Assembly (NCBI GenBank): GCA_964454335.1
Contig: CAYVVT010000009.1
Span: forward strand, 1-64,000
Length of the DNA stretch: 64,000 nucleotides
Direction: 5' to 3'
Source: CAYVVT01 sp964454335
GTDB lineage: Bacteria; Fidelibacterota; UBA8477; JABMPR01
Of this stretch, positions 44,115 to 53,005 are shown one piece after another. How positions within the stretch are numbered: position 1 is the first letter of the stretch; every line of letters starts with the position of its first letter. The notes beneath the pieces were generated by a model. The model saw nothing but the letters and a program-made list of their open reading frames with translations. It had not been told where the DNA came from and searched no databases. The position numbers and the translations under genes are program-made.

Positions 44115-45377
44115 TTGGATCCGAGCGATCGCTGGAAGAACCGACTAAAGGCGCTGGGACCGGGTCTGCTCTGGGCTGGCGCTGCCATAGGCGTGTCACA
44201 TCTGGTGCAGAGCACCCGTGCCGGAGCGAATTATGGTTTCGCCCTGGTGTGGGTGGTCGTCATTGCCAATATCTTCAAGTACCCTGCCTTTGAGTTTGGG
44301 CCGCGCTACGCGGCGGCCATGGGTGAAAGCCTGCTGGACGGATATTTTAAGATCGGTAAATGGGCCATGGCAGTGTTCCTCATCATGACTGCCGGCACCA
44401 TGTTCACCATACAGGCGGCTGTCACAGTGGTCACTGCCGGTCTGGCCAGCCAGTTGTTCGGCAATAGCTGGTCCCCTTTCTTGTGGAGCTCGCTCTTATT
44501 GTTGACCTGTGCTGTCGTTTTGATCATCGGCCGCTACCCGTTGCTGGACAAGGTGATCAAGACCATCATTATCCTGCTGACCCTGTCCACTCTGATAGCG
44601 GTGGCCGCTGCTGCGGGACATGGGAACAACATTCAACCGGAATTCATCGCTCCCCGGATCTGGACCCTGGCTGGTGTGTCCTTCCTCGTGGCCCTCATGG
44701 GTTGGATGCCCTCAGCCATCGATATTTCAGTCTGGCACTCCCTGTGGACCATCGAGCGCAAGAAATCCACCGGACACACACCTACACTCAGCGAGGCGCT
44801 GTTCGATTTTCGACTGGGGTACTTTGGTACCGCCTTTCTAGCTCTTGGCTTTCTGACACTGGGTGCTCTGGTGATGTATGGTTCCGGTGAGGGTTTTGCC
44901 TCCAGCGGAGCAGCCTTTGCCGGACAGCTGATCAATCTGTATACCAGCTCCCTGGGAGAGTGGAGCAGACCGGTGATCATGGTGGCGGCATTCACCACCA
45001 TGTTCAGCACCACCCTCACGGTGACGGATGCCTTCCCTCGAGTCCTGCGTCGCAGTACGCAGGTCCTGCTACCCGGACGCTTCCCTGAACAGACCTCAAG
45101 TTGGCTGTACTGGGCCTGGATGGCGGTGGTTGCCGGCGGTGGATTGTTGATCATCGCATTTTTCCTGAAGGGAATGACCTTCCTGGTCGATCTTGCCACC
45201 ACGTTGAGCTTTCTTACAGCCCCGATCCTGGCTTACATCAACTTCAGAGTAGTTACCGGACCCTGGATGCCTGAATCAGCTATCCCGGGAAGAAAGCTGC
45301 AGGCTCTGAGTTGGGCGGCCATTGTATTCCTTGGCGGGTTCGGGCTATTCTTTCTGATATGGAAATTTGTGCTTTAG
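44115..45377 (+). CDS. Nramp-related transporter lacking the DPGN metal motif
   Basis: 420 residues from TTG 44115, about eleven transmembrane helices in the Nramp/LeuT-fold pattern. In TM1 the Nramp metal motif DPGN is replaced by GAAIGVSHLVQST, and the TM6 region (LMGWMPSAIDISVWHSLW) has no MPH. The protein therefore probably does not carry Mn2+ or Fe2+ in the usual way; its substrate is unknown. It sits 12 bp after selA, which suggests co-transcription. Confidence 0.8.
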   Translation: MDPSDRWKNRLKALGPGLLWAGAAIGVSHLVQSTRAGANYGFALVWVVVIANIFKYPAFEFGPRYAAAMGESLLDGYFKIGKWAMAVFLIMTAGTMFTIQAAVTVVTAGLASQLFGNSWSPFLWSSLLLLTCAVVLIIGRYPLLDKVIKTIIILLTLSTLIAVAAAAGHGNNIQPEFIAPRIWTLAGVSFLVALMGWMPSAIDISVWHSLWTIERKKSTGHTPTLSEALFDFRLGYFGTAFLALGFLTLGALVMYGSGEGFASSGAAFAGQLINLYTSSLGEWSRPVIMVAAFTTMFSTTLTVTDAFPRVLRRSTQVLLPGRFPEQTSSWLYWAWMAVVAGGGLLIIAFFLKGMTFLVDLATTLSFLTAPILAYINFRVVTGPWMPESAIPGRKLQALSWAAIVFLGGFGLFFLIWKFVL

Positions 45378-45457
45378 CACTGACATTTTCGAAATCGTGT
45401 CCAGGTCTTAGATTGGGTTTGCTTCATTCTGCTGAAATGCCACTGGCATTCCAGCAC

Positions 45458-45471
45458 GCCTCGCAATGACC
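45458..45471 (+). repeat. Half copy of the TCATTGCGAGG-type element
   Basis: GCCTCGCAATGACC in the 112-bp gap before cstA matches the right arm of the element at 41776-41886. A small hairpin AATGCC-ACT-GGCATT (45436-45450) is just upstream. Confidence 0.45.
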
Positions 45472-45489
45472 AGGGATTAGGGACAGCAA

Positions 45490-47169
45490 ATGAATTCTGC
45501 AATATTGGCACTTATCGGTATTTTTATCTTTTTCCTGGGATACAGGTACTATAGCAGATTTCTCGCCAGGCGGATCTACAAGCTTGATGATGAACTAGTC
45601 ACCCCGGCGCATGAGTTCCGCGATGAGGTGGATTATCTACCAACCCAGAAACACGTACTCTTTGGACATCATTTTGCAAGTATCGCCGGTGCCGCCCCCA
45701 TACTGGGACCGGCCATCGCCGTGATCTGGGGCTGGCTCCCAGCCTTTCTATGGGTGACACTGGGGACGGTCTTTTTCGGGGCTGTGCATGATTTTGGGTC
45801 ACTGGTGGTGAGTGTCCGGCACAAGGGCCGCTCCATCGGCAAGGTAGCAGAAACCCTGCTAAGCCCCACTGCACGCACACTCTTTCTGAGCATTATCTTC
45901 CTCCTGCTGTTCATGATCATCCCGGTCTTTGCCCGGGCCATTGCCCGCCTGTTCGTGAACTACCCCGGTAGCGTCATTCCCATCAACTTTGAGATCGCGG
46001 TGGCCATTACCATCGGTTTTATCGTCCGACGCACCGGCATTAAGCTGTTGTTACCCTCGCTGCTGGCACTTGGAGCCCTCTACCTTGTGATCTGGGTGGG
46101 CTGGCGAGTACCGGTGCACATCTCGGATTTCATGCCCTGGCTGGTTCGGATCTTTGGTCCCCTGGGAGATGCGAATGCGGAGATCTCTGCCTGGGTGGTC
46201 CTGTTGCATATCTATGCCTTCATTGCTTCTACCCTGCCGGTGTGGGTCCTCCTGCAACCCAGGGATTTCATCAACAGCCATCAGCTGTTTCTGGCTCTGG
46301 GTATCGTATTCCTGGGCATTTTCCTGGCGGCCCGACCTGTGGTAGCCCCGGTCATTTCCACAACAGAAGTGGAGAGAGGCGGCTGGTTCCCGCTCCTGTT
46401 CGTGACCATCGCCTGCGGAGCGATTTCCGGATTTCATTCCCTGGTGAGTTCAGGTACCAGCGCAAAACAACTGAACAAGCTGGGTGATGCGCGCATGATC
46501 GGGTATGGCGGCATGCTGGGGGAGGGTTCACTGGCGCTGGTTGCCACGCTGGCGGTTTCCGCCGGTTTTGCCAGCCGCTCGGATTGGTTGCAGCATTATC
46601 ACTCCTGGGGTGAGGCTGCCCGGGGCAGCATTCTGGCCTTTGTGGATGGAGCATCCACTTTTGTCATGGCCCTGGGGATCCCCGGTGATCTGGCAGCGAT
46701 CTTCCTCAGTGTCGTGGTGATCTCCTTCGCAGCCACCACCCTGGATACGGCGTTCAGGCTGCAGTGCTATATTCTGGGTGAGTTCGGCGATTCCTACCGG
46801 ATCAAGTTACTTCGTGACAATCGTCTGCTGCAGGCCGCAATCGTGATCGTGGCCGGACTTTATATGACCCTGACAAACCAGGAGGCCACCCTGTGGCCCA
46901 TGTTCGGTACGACAAATCAACTGGTGGGCGGCCTAGCGCTCCTGGTGATCTCCATATGGCTTTATCGAGAAAAACGACCTGTCTGGTATACCCTTGGTCC
47001 TATGCTGTTCCTGGTGGTTATGACCAGCTGGTCAGCGGTGAAGGAGATCCAGGCCCACCTGGGAAACGCGAACTGGCTGTTATTCAGCCTGGGGATCATC
47101 ATTCTGGTGTTTGAGCTGTTCATCCTGAATGAAGGGCGGAAAGCGTTATTAATGAAGATTGAAGAATGA
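45490..47169 (+). CDS. cstA: Carbon starvation protein A family transporter
   Basis: 559 residues, about fifteen transmembrane helices. QKHVLFGHHFASIAGAAPILGPAIA, quoted in part as LFGHHFASIAGAAPILGP, is the family signature; GAVHDFGSLVVSVRHKGRSIG and SGFHSLVSSGTSAKQL follow. CstA proteins import peptides or pyruvate. The length is at the short end of the family. The 3' end runs into a purine-rich repeat. Confidence 0.93.
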   Translation: MNSAILALIGIFIFFLGYRYYSRFLARRIYKLDDELVTPAHEFRDEVDYLPTQKHVLFGHHFASIAGAAPILGPAIAVIWGWLPAFLWVTLGTVFFGAVHDFGSLVVSVRHKGRSIGKVAETLLSPTARTLFLSIIFLLLFMIIPVFARAIARLFVNYPGSVIPINFEIAVAITIGFIVRRTGIKLLLPSLLALGALYLVIWVGWRVPVHISDFMPWLVRIFGPLGDANAEISAWVVLLHIYAFIASTLPVWVLLQPRDFINSHQLFLALGIVFLGIFLAARPVVAPVISTTEVERGGWFPLLFVTIACGAISGFHSLVSSGTSAKQLNKLGDARMIGYGGMLGEGSLALVATLAVSAGFASRSDWLQHYHSWGEAARGSILAFVDGASTFVMALGIPGDLAAIFLSVVVISFAATTLDTAFRLQCYILGEFGDSYRIKLLRDNRLLQAAIVIVAGLYMTLTNQEATLWPMFGTTNQLVGGLALLVISIWLYREKRPVWYTLGPMLFLVVMTSWSAVKEIQAHLGNANWLLFSLGIIILVFELFILNEGRKALLMKIEE

Positions 47170-47253
47170 AGAAGAAGGAGTGGGGGATGATCTATGGGGC
47201 GCATTCGCGAATAGCGGCCAGTGGTTTTGGGAGTAAAGGAGTAATGGAGTAGT
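47162..47253 (+). repeat. Purine-rich left arm of foldback-type repeat, locus E
   Basis: From the cstA stop to the ParB-like gene the plus strand is purine-rich, with GAAGAAGGAGTGGGGGATGA and AAGGAGTAATGGAGTAGTG. Reverse-complement versions occur downstream of the ParB-like gene (47711-47757). Confidence 0.6.
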
Positions 47254-47278
47254 GAAGCGTGACACGTCGAGGCTGCGT

Positions 47279-47668
47279 ATGAGGAAGCAATACCATTTCA
47301 GACCAACCGAAGAGGGCACTCTCATCTGGGATGTGAATAAACTGGTCGATCTGAGTTCAGAACTGACAGTAAAGGAAATTGAATTGGAAGCAGTTCGTGA
47401 ACTGGATGAACCGTATTGGTTCGGGTATGATGATTCTGTCCCAACCTGTCGTGCGATCGCTCATCATGTCAGGCTGATCCAGGAATCGAATCTGGAGCAT
47501 CCCGTGATCCTTTCAAGTGATGGTAGGGTAATGGACGGCATGCACCGTGTCGTAAAGGCATTGCTGAAGGGACACAAATCAATTCAAGCCGTTCAATTTG
47601 CCGAGGATCCGGAACCAGATTACCAGAATGTTGATCCAGGCGATCTGCCCTACGATCCGCCTGCCTGA
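47279..47668 (+). CDS. ParB/Srx-fold domain protein, unknown function
   Basis: 129 residues from ATG 47279, which has GAGG seven bases upstream; GTG 47252 would add nine residues from within the repeat. The core runs YHFRPTEEGTLIWDVNKLV, ELDEPYWFGYD, PTCRAIAHHVRLI and ILSSDGRVMDGMHRVVKALL. The final GRVMDGMHR is the ParB/sulfiredoxin-like nucleotide motif (GxxRxxA type). Stand-alone proteins of this kind are widespread and uncharacterised; a segregation role is unlikely. It is bracketed by inverted purine/pyrimidine-rich repeats, like a small cassette. Confidence 0.75.
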   Translation: MRKQYHFRPTEEGTLIWDVNKLVDLSSELTVKEIELEAVRELDEPYWFGYDDSVPTCRAIAHHVRLIQESNLEHPVILSSDGRVMDGMHRVVKALLKGHKSIQAVQFAEDPEPDYQNVDPGDLPYDPPA

Positions 47669-47704
47669 CCCTTCTGCAGACCTCAACCAGCAGAATCCAT
47701 TCGG

Positions 47705-47876
47705 GTATCGCTCTTCATCCCCCAACTCCAAGACTCCAGTAGTCCATTACTCCATCGACCACAGCACATATTGCGCGGATAGCACCACTGAACATCATCT
47801 GATCCGGTTCACCCTTCATCGATCCTCATTCAACGTTCAGCTTTCATCCTTCACCGTTTCTTCTTACTTATTCCTT
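47705..47876 (+). repeat. Pyrimidine-rich right arm of foldback-type repeat, locus E
   Basis: CTTCATCCCCCAACTCC and CCAGTAGTCCATTACTCCATC are reverse-complement relatives of words in 47162-47253. A CT-rich tract then runs to the selB start and leaves no Shine-Dalgarno sequence there. Confidence 0.6.
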
Positions 47877-49736
47877 ATGCAGAAGGTTATCGGATTAGCG
47901 GGGCATATCGACCACGGCAAAACTGCGCTGGTCAAAGCATTAACAGGCGTGGATACTGATCGTCTGGCAGAAGAGAAACGCCGCGGGGTCACCATCGATA
48001 TCGGTATCGCCTTTTACAGCGAGGACGTGACCTTCATCGACGTTCCCGGTCACGAACGTTTCGTCAAGAACATGGTCACCGGGGTCAGCACGGTTGACAT
48101 GGCCATGTTGGTCATCGCCGCAGATGACGGGGTCATGCCCCAGACCCGTGAGCACCTGGATATCCTGAAACTGCTGGGGGTGAACAAGATCCTGGTAGCC
48201 CTGAACAAGATCGACCTGGTGGAGGTTGACTGGGTGGAACTGGTGAGTGAGGAAATCCAGCTGTTCCTGGCCGAGAATGAATACCCTGAGACCACAGTGA
48301 TCCCTGTCTCGGCTGTAGAGGAGACCGGCATCGATGAATTGCGAATGGCCCTGGACCGAATGCTGAAAGATATCGTTCCCCGGGAAAACAGAGGTCTGTT
48401 CCGACTTCCCATCGACCGGGTCTTCAGTGTGAAGGGCTTTGGTACGGTGGTAACAGGCACAGTGCTATCCCACGAATTAAGAAGGGGTCAACAGGTCCAG
48501 GTCTACCCGGAGGGTCAGACCTACGTGGTGCGTGGTCTACAATCACATCACCAGGATGTGGATCTGGTGCGTCTTGGCGACCGGGCAGCCCTCAACCTTG
48601 CCGGAGCCAGCGTGGACGATCTTGGCAGGGGTGCATTCCTGGGTAATCCAGAGCTTTATCAGACTGGACATTCCTGGGTGGGGCGTCTAACGGTCCTGAA
48701 AGACTGGGATCGGGAGGTGCAGGAAGCGGACCGGGTACATATCCATGTTGGTACCGGCAAGCAGGAAGCTCGCCTGCACCTGCTGGACCGGAACCGCTGC
48801 CGTCCCGGCGAAAGCTGTCCGGTGCAGGTCTTCTTCGATGAAAGTGTGTCAGCTGCCTCAGGCGAACTCACAGTGGTACGCTTCGAATCACCTGAATTCA
48901 CTCTCGGGGGGATAGAGTTGCGCTGGTGCCTGCCAAAGCGGTTGAAAAAATCAGATCCGCGTGTGGCCATCCTGGACCAGATTGGGGACGCTGATCTGAA
49001 GCAGGCTATCCCGCTGGTGCTGGAATTCTTTGGACAACCCATGACACTGCGCCAACTGGCCCAGCGCCTGAGTTACGCAGAATCCAAGATCAGTGGCTTT
49101 CTGAAAGCGGCAAACGGTATCCGGGAGTACGAGCAGTGCTTTCTCCTTGAAAGCAGTTTCCTGGCCATCAAGGAGAGCATTTTAGCCCGGTTTGAGGCCT
49201 ATCATGAGGAAAATCCCCTGGGGGGCGGCCTGGCGGCTGATGCCTTTACAGACATACCAGCTGAATTATTGGAATTCGTCACGGGTGTCATGCTGGAGGC
49301 TACGGAGCTCAGTGTCGCCGGTTCGCGCTGGCAACTGGCGGGTCATGAGACGACCCTATCCGCTGCTGACGAAAATATGCGTAAGGTGCTGGTGGAAGTC
49401 TTCAGCCAGGCGGTCTATGCCCCGCCCTCAATCGACGAACTGGTGTCGGAATACAGTGCTGTCGGGAAGAAGGTCCTGGATTGGATGATCAGTCATGGCG
49501 AGCTGGTACGTATCGATTCAGGATTCTATGTCCTCAAGAATCAGGTGGAGGCATACATCTCGCTGCTGAAGGACTGGTTCCGTGAGCACGAGACCCTGAG
49601 CGTACCGGAAGCCAAAACTTTCATTCCCACCACCCGCAAATATATACTGCCTCTGCTCAATTATGCGGAACGCAAAGCCTATGTCCTCAGGCAGGGGGAC
49701 GTACGGATCTGGATAGGGGAAGAGCTTGGGGATTAG
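47877..49736 (+). CDS. selB: Selenocysteine-specific elongation factor
   Basis: 619 residues from ATG 47877, where the family N-terminus begins (MQKVIGLAGHIDHGKTALVK); the open frame runs further upstream through repeat sequence that is not protein-like. G motifs: GHIDHGKT, DVPGHERFVKNM, NKID. Domains II and III follow, and from about residue 370 the winged-helix region that binds the SECIS hairpin. It delivers Sec-tRNA(Sec) to UGA codons. The stop codon lies inside the first unit of an 8-bp tandem repeat. Confidence 0.96.
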   Translation: MQKVIGLAGHIDHGKTALVKALTGVDTDRLAEEKRRGVTIDIGIAFYSEDVTFIDVPGHERFVKNMVTGVSTVDMAMLVIAADDGVMPQTREHLDILKLLGVNKILVALNKIDLVEVDWVELVSEEIQLFLAENEYPETTVIPVSAVEETGIDELRMALDRMLKDIVPRENRGLFRLPIDRVFSVKGFGTVVTGTVLSHELRRGQQVQVYPEGQTYVVRGLQSHHQDVDLVRLGDRAALNLAGASVDDLGRGAFLGNPELYQTGHSWVGRLTVLKDWDREVQEADRVHIHVGTGKQEARLHLLDRNRCRPGESCPVQVFFDESVSAASGELTVVRFESPEFTLGGIELRWCLPKRLKKSDPRVAILDQIGDADLKQAIPLVLEFFGQPMTLRQLAQRLSYAESKISGFLKAANGIREYEQCFLLESSFLAIKESILARFEAYHEENPLGGGLAADAFTDIPAELLEFVTGVMLEATELSVAGSRWQLAGHETTLSAADENMRKVLVEVFSQAVYAPPSIDELVSEYSAVGKKVLDWMISHGELVRIDSGFYVLKNQVEAYISLLKDWFREHETLSVPEAKTFIPTTRKYILPLLNYAERKAYVLRQGDVRIWIGEELGD

Positions 49737-49798
49737 CGGATTAGCGGATTAGCGGATTAGCGGATTGGCGGATTGAGGATCCTGGATTGAGGATTAAA
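49731..49798 (+). repeat. 8-bp tandem repeat overlapping the selB stop
   Basis: GATTAGCG occurs four times in a row (49731-49762), then GATTGGCG, GATTGAGG and, after CCTG, another GATTGAGG. The first unit supplies the TAG stop of selB. The GATTGAGG words also occur in locus A near 9905. Confidence 0.85.
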
Positions 49799-49887
49799 TC
49801 CTGCAAAGGCGGGGAGGGATTGCAGCTCGATCAATCAACACCCGACTTCTATCGAATAACATCTAACATGGAAATTGGTGGTTAGCT

Positions 49888-50253
49888 ATGGCCAGACATA
49901 TCAAGGAACCGGCGCTCATCGAAGCTGCAGGTGTAGGCCAGAAGATCATACGCGAATACATCGGTCGCGTGATCACGGGGGATAGCAGTGTCAGTGTTGC
50001 GCGAATGAGCAGCCCCCAGGGCTGGTATGAACCGCAGCAGACACCGGAATTCAATGAGGTCACCTTTGTACTTGCAGGGGAAGTGCACGTGCAACATGCG
50101 GGTGGAACATCCATTGTGAAAGCAGATGAAGCCTTCCTGGCAGAGGGTGGAGGAACCTATCAATACAGTACACCGGCTGCAGGAGGAGCGCAATATATCG
50201 CCATCTGCGTGCCGGCATTTTCGCCGGACAGCGTGCATCGGGAGAAAGGATAG
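49888..50253 (+). CDS. Small cupin-domain protein
   Basis: 121 residues, one cupin barrel: GWYEPQQTPEFNEVTFVLAGEVHVQH in the first motif region (shown in part as EPQQTPEFNEVTFVLAGE) and a second strand pair TYQYSTPAAGGAQYIAICVP. The usual metal-binding His pair of motif 1 is not complete, so metal binding is uncertain. It is similar to single-domain cupins of unknown role. It lies between the tandem repeat after selB and repeat locus D. Confidence 0.72.
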   Translation: MARHIKEPALIEAAGVGQKIIREYIGRVITGDSSVSVARMSSPQGWYEPQQTPEFNEVTFVLAGEVHVQHAGGTSIVKADEAFLAEGGGTYQYSTPAAGGAQYIAICVPAFSPDSVHREKG

Positions 50254-50257
50254 GGAA

Positions 50258-50335
50258 GGGAAGGCAGAAGACAGGATCTTTTGATCCTAATTCTGTTGTC
50301 CAGCCTTCTGTCTCCTGTCTTCTACCTACTGCCTC
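50258..50335 (+). repeat. Intergenic foldback-type repeat, locus D
   Basis: AGAAGACAGGA (50266-50276) pairs exactly with TCCTGTCTTCT (50313-50323), extendable past one mismatch. A competing hairpin, AGGATC-TTTT-GATCCT (50273-50288), uses part of the left arm. The locus lies between the cupin gene and mutS. Confidence 0.75.
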
Positions 50336-50383
50336 CTGAATAATTTTGCAACCTTCGGTTCCGGGGACATCTATATTTAAAAG

Positions 50384-53005
50384 ATGGCAAAGGTGAAAAA
50401 GAAGCCTGAGGGGGGCGCAACGCCTCTCATGCGGCAGTACTATGAGATCAAACGGAAGTATCCGGACGTGGTGCTGTTATATCGTATGGGCGATTTCTAT
50501 GAGACCTTTGACGAGGACGCCAAACTCACTGCCGAGGTATTGGGCATCACCCTGACCTCAAGGGCCAACGGAAAGGCTTCCCAAGTTCCACTGGCGGGTT
50601 TTCCATATCATGCACTGGACTCCTATCTCTACAAATATCTGGATTCAGGACATCGCGTGGCCATCTGCGAGCAGGTTGAAGATCCCAAACAGGCCAAGGG
50701 GATCGTAAAACGGGAAGTGGTGGAAGTAGCCACTCCGGGTTCCGCCATGAGTGAGCACTTCCTCAGCGCCAAGGAAGCCAATTTCCTTGTGGCTCTGGCG
50801 CCAGGGGAGGATGATGCGTATGGTCTGGCCTTCATCGATGTCTCCACCGGTCGCTTCGAAGCAATGGAGATCCAGGGCGGACAGCTGAACAGTCTCATGG
50901 CTACCCTGGACCCACGAGAGATCCTGCTGGCGGAGAACGATGAGGTGAGTCAAAGCCTGCTGAAGCTGGATGGTACGCTTTTCAGCAGAGTGGAGGACTG
51001 GGTCTATCACCACGAATTCGCCCGCAACGAATTACTAAAGAAGTTCAATACCCGTTCCCTGAGGGGCTTTGGTCTGGAGAAGCTGGCGCTGGCGACGGCA
51101 GCTGCGGGTGCAATCCTGTATTATCTTCAACAGTACCAGGGCCGGGAGCTCACCCATGTGACCCGTATCCGTAGTCTGAGTATGGCAGACTGGATGGTAC
51201 TGGACAATGACACCCTGCGGAACCTGGAGTTGTTCCACAGCATGTCCGGACGCCAACGAGGCACGCTCATCGATTGTCTGGATGTTACCGTCAGTGCTGC
51301 CGGAGGCCGTCTCCTGCGCGAATGGATGCAGAAGCCCCTGTTGAAGCGCGACCGCATCCAGGCACGTCTGGACAAGGTTCAGCGCTTGCTGGAGTGTGAC
51401 AGTGAACGCGAGTCGATCAGGGAGCTGTTAAAACAATGTGTCGATCTGGAGCGCAGTCTGGCCCGTCTGGGAACCAACCGGGCTTCCGCCCGGGACCTGG
51501 CCGGTATCCGTTTCACCCTGGAGAAACTCCCGGAACTGAAGACACAGATCGAGCAGATGGAGCAGGAGACCGCTGTATTCAGCTCGGAGGAATCATCAGA
51601 CCTGACATCCCTGGCAGCAACCATTGCCAGTCGAATTGTAGATGAACCACCCCTGTCGGTCAAACAGGGTGGAATGATCCGGGATGGTGTCGATGCCGAG
51701 TTGGATGAGATCCGGGGGATCGCACGCAATGCCAAGGAATGGTTGACCGCTTTTCAGAAAAGTGAACGCGAACGGCTGGGCATTCCATCCTTGAAGGTGG
51801 GCTACAACAAGGTATTTGGCTACTACATCGAGATCACCCACACGCATAAAGACCGGGTACCTGAGGATTATATCCGCAAACAGACCCTGGTAAACTCCGA
51901 ACGTTTCATCACCGAAGAGCTCAAGGAGTACGAGGAGAAGGTTCTGACGGCAGAGGAGCGATACACCGCACGGGAGCTGGAATTGTTCAACGCCCTGCAG
52001 CAGGAGGTCCTGGCCTTTTCTTCCGCCATCCAGACCCAGGCCGCTTTCCTGGCCCAACTGGATGTGCTCGGCTGTTTTGCCCAGTTGGCCCATGACAGAC
52101 ATTACTGTCGTCCGGACCTGGATGAGAGCCTGGGGCTTGAGATCCATAACGGTCGTCACCCGGTGATCGAACAGACCCTGCCCATCGATGAAGCCTTTAT
52201 CCCGAATGATCTCGTCGCTGACGCCCTCCAGGACCAGATCCTGTTGATCACCGGTCCAAATATGGCCGGGAAGTCCACCTATCTCCGTCAAGCCGGCCTC
52301 ATCGTCCTCATGGCACAGATGGGTGCCTACATTCCCGCCGATTCAGCCCGGATCGGGATCGTTGACCGGATCTTCACACGAGTGGGGGCTTCGGACAATC
52401 TTACCGGTGGTGAATCGACCTTCATGGTTGAGATGAACGAAACCGCAAATATCCTGAACAACGCAACCCAACGCAGTCTGATCCTGTTGGACGAGATCGG
52501 CCGGGGTACCTCCACCTATGACGGGCTGGCGATCGCCTGGGCACTGGTGGAATATCTGCACGGCCGTACCGAACAGGCAGCACGAACCCTTTTTGCCACC
52601 CACTATCACGAACTGGTGAGTCTGGAAAAGGTGCTGGACCGCGTGAAAAACTACACCATCGCCGTCCGCGAATTCGATGACCAGGTCATCTTTCTCAGGA
52701 AGATCATTCCCGGGGGGGCGGACAAATCCTACGGTATCCACGTGGCCCAGATGGCCGGCGTCCCACTGCCGGTGATCCAGCGGGCCAATGAGATCCTGCA
52801 GAGCCTGGACAGCGGTGAAGTGGCTGTGCGCAGTGACACGATTGCCGAGACGGTTCCGAGTCTCGATATGAACCAACTGTCCCTGTTCGAAAAGCAGGAA
52901 CAGATCCTGCGTCAGCGCCTCCAGGAAATTGACATCAATCATCTGACGCCCATGGATGCCATTCGGCTGGTGGATGAGCTGCTGAAGGAGATCCATGGCA
53001 AATAA
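50384..53005 (+). CDS. mutS: DNA mismatch repair protein MutS
   Basis: 873 residues, normal MutS length. The N-terminal mismatch domain starts TPLMRQYYEIKRKYPDVVLLY and has the GDFYETF mismatch-contact motif; ATPase motifs are GPNMAGKSTYLRQ (near residue 624), DEIGRGTSTYDG and FATHYHEL. It recognises mispairs and recruits MutL. No mutL in the window. The next gene starts inside its 3' end. Confidence 0.97.
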   Translation: MAKVKKKPEGGATPLMRQYYEIKRKYPDVVLLYRMGDFYETFDEDAKLTAEVLGITLTSRANGKASQVPLAGFPYHALDSYLYKYLDSGHRVAICEQVEDPKQAKGIVKREVVEVATPGSAMSEHFLSAKEANFLVALAPGEDDAYGLAFIDVSTGRFEAMEIQGGQLNSLMATLDPREILLAENDEVSQSLLKLDGTLFSRVEDWVYHHEFARNELLKKFNTRSLRGFGLEKLALATAAAGAILYYLQQYQGRELTHVTRIRSLSMADWMVLDNDTLRNLELFHSMSGRQRGTLIDCLDVTVSAAGGRLLREWMQKPLLKRDRIQARLDKVQRLLECDSERESIRELLKQCVDLERSLARLGTNRASARDLAGIRFTLEKLPELKTQIEQMEQETAVFSSEESSDLTSLAATIASRIVDEPPLSVKQGGMIRDGVDAELDEIRGIARNAKEWLTAFQKSERERLGIPSLKVGYNKVFGYYIEITHTHKDRVPEDYIRKQTLVNSERFITEELKEYEEKVLTAEERYTARELELFNALQQEVLAFSSAIQTQAAFLAQLDVLGCFAQLAHDRHYCRPDLDESLGLEIHNGRHPVIEQTLPIDEAFIPNDLVADALQDQILLITGPNMAGKSTYLRQAGLIVLMAQMGAYIPADSARIGIVDRIFTRVGASDNLTGGESTFMVEMNETANILNNATQRSLILLDEIGRGTSTYDGLAIAWALVEYLHGRTEQAARTLFATHYHELVSLEKVLDRVKNYTIAVREFDDQVIFLRKIIPGGADKSYGIHVAQMAGVPLPVIQRANEILQSLDSGEVAVRSDTIAETVPSLDMNQLSLFEKQEQILRQRLQEIDINHLTPMDAIRLVDELLKEIHGK

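Noticed and set aside
47669..47876. tRNA-Sec gene next to selB
   Set aside because: No acceptor/anticodon/T-arm pattern could be drawn; the region consists of CT-rich repeat words.
49731..49798. Possible CRISPR-like repeat array
   Set aside because: The 8-bp units are contiguous without spacers, so this is a simple tandem repeat.
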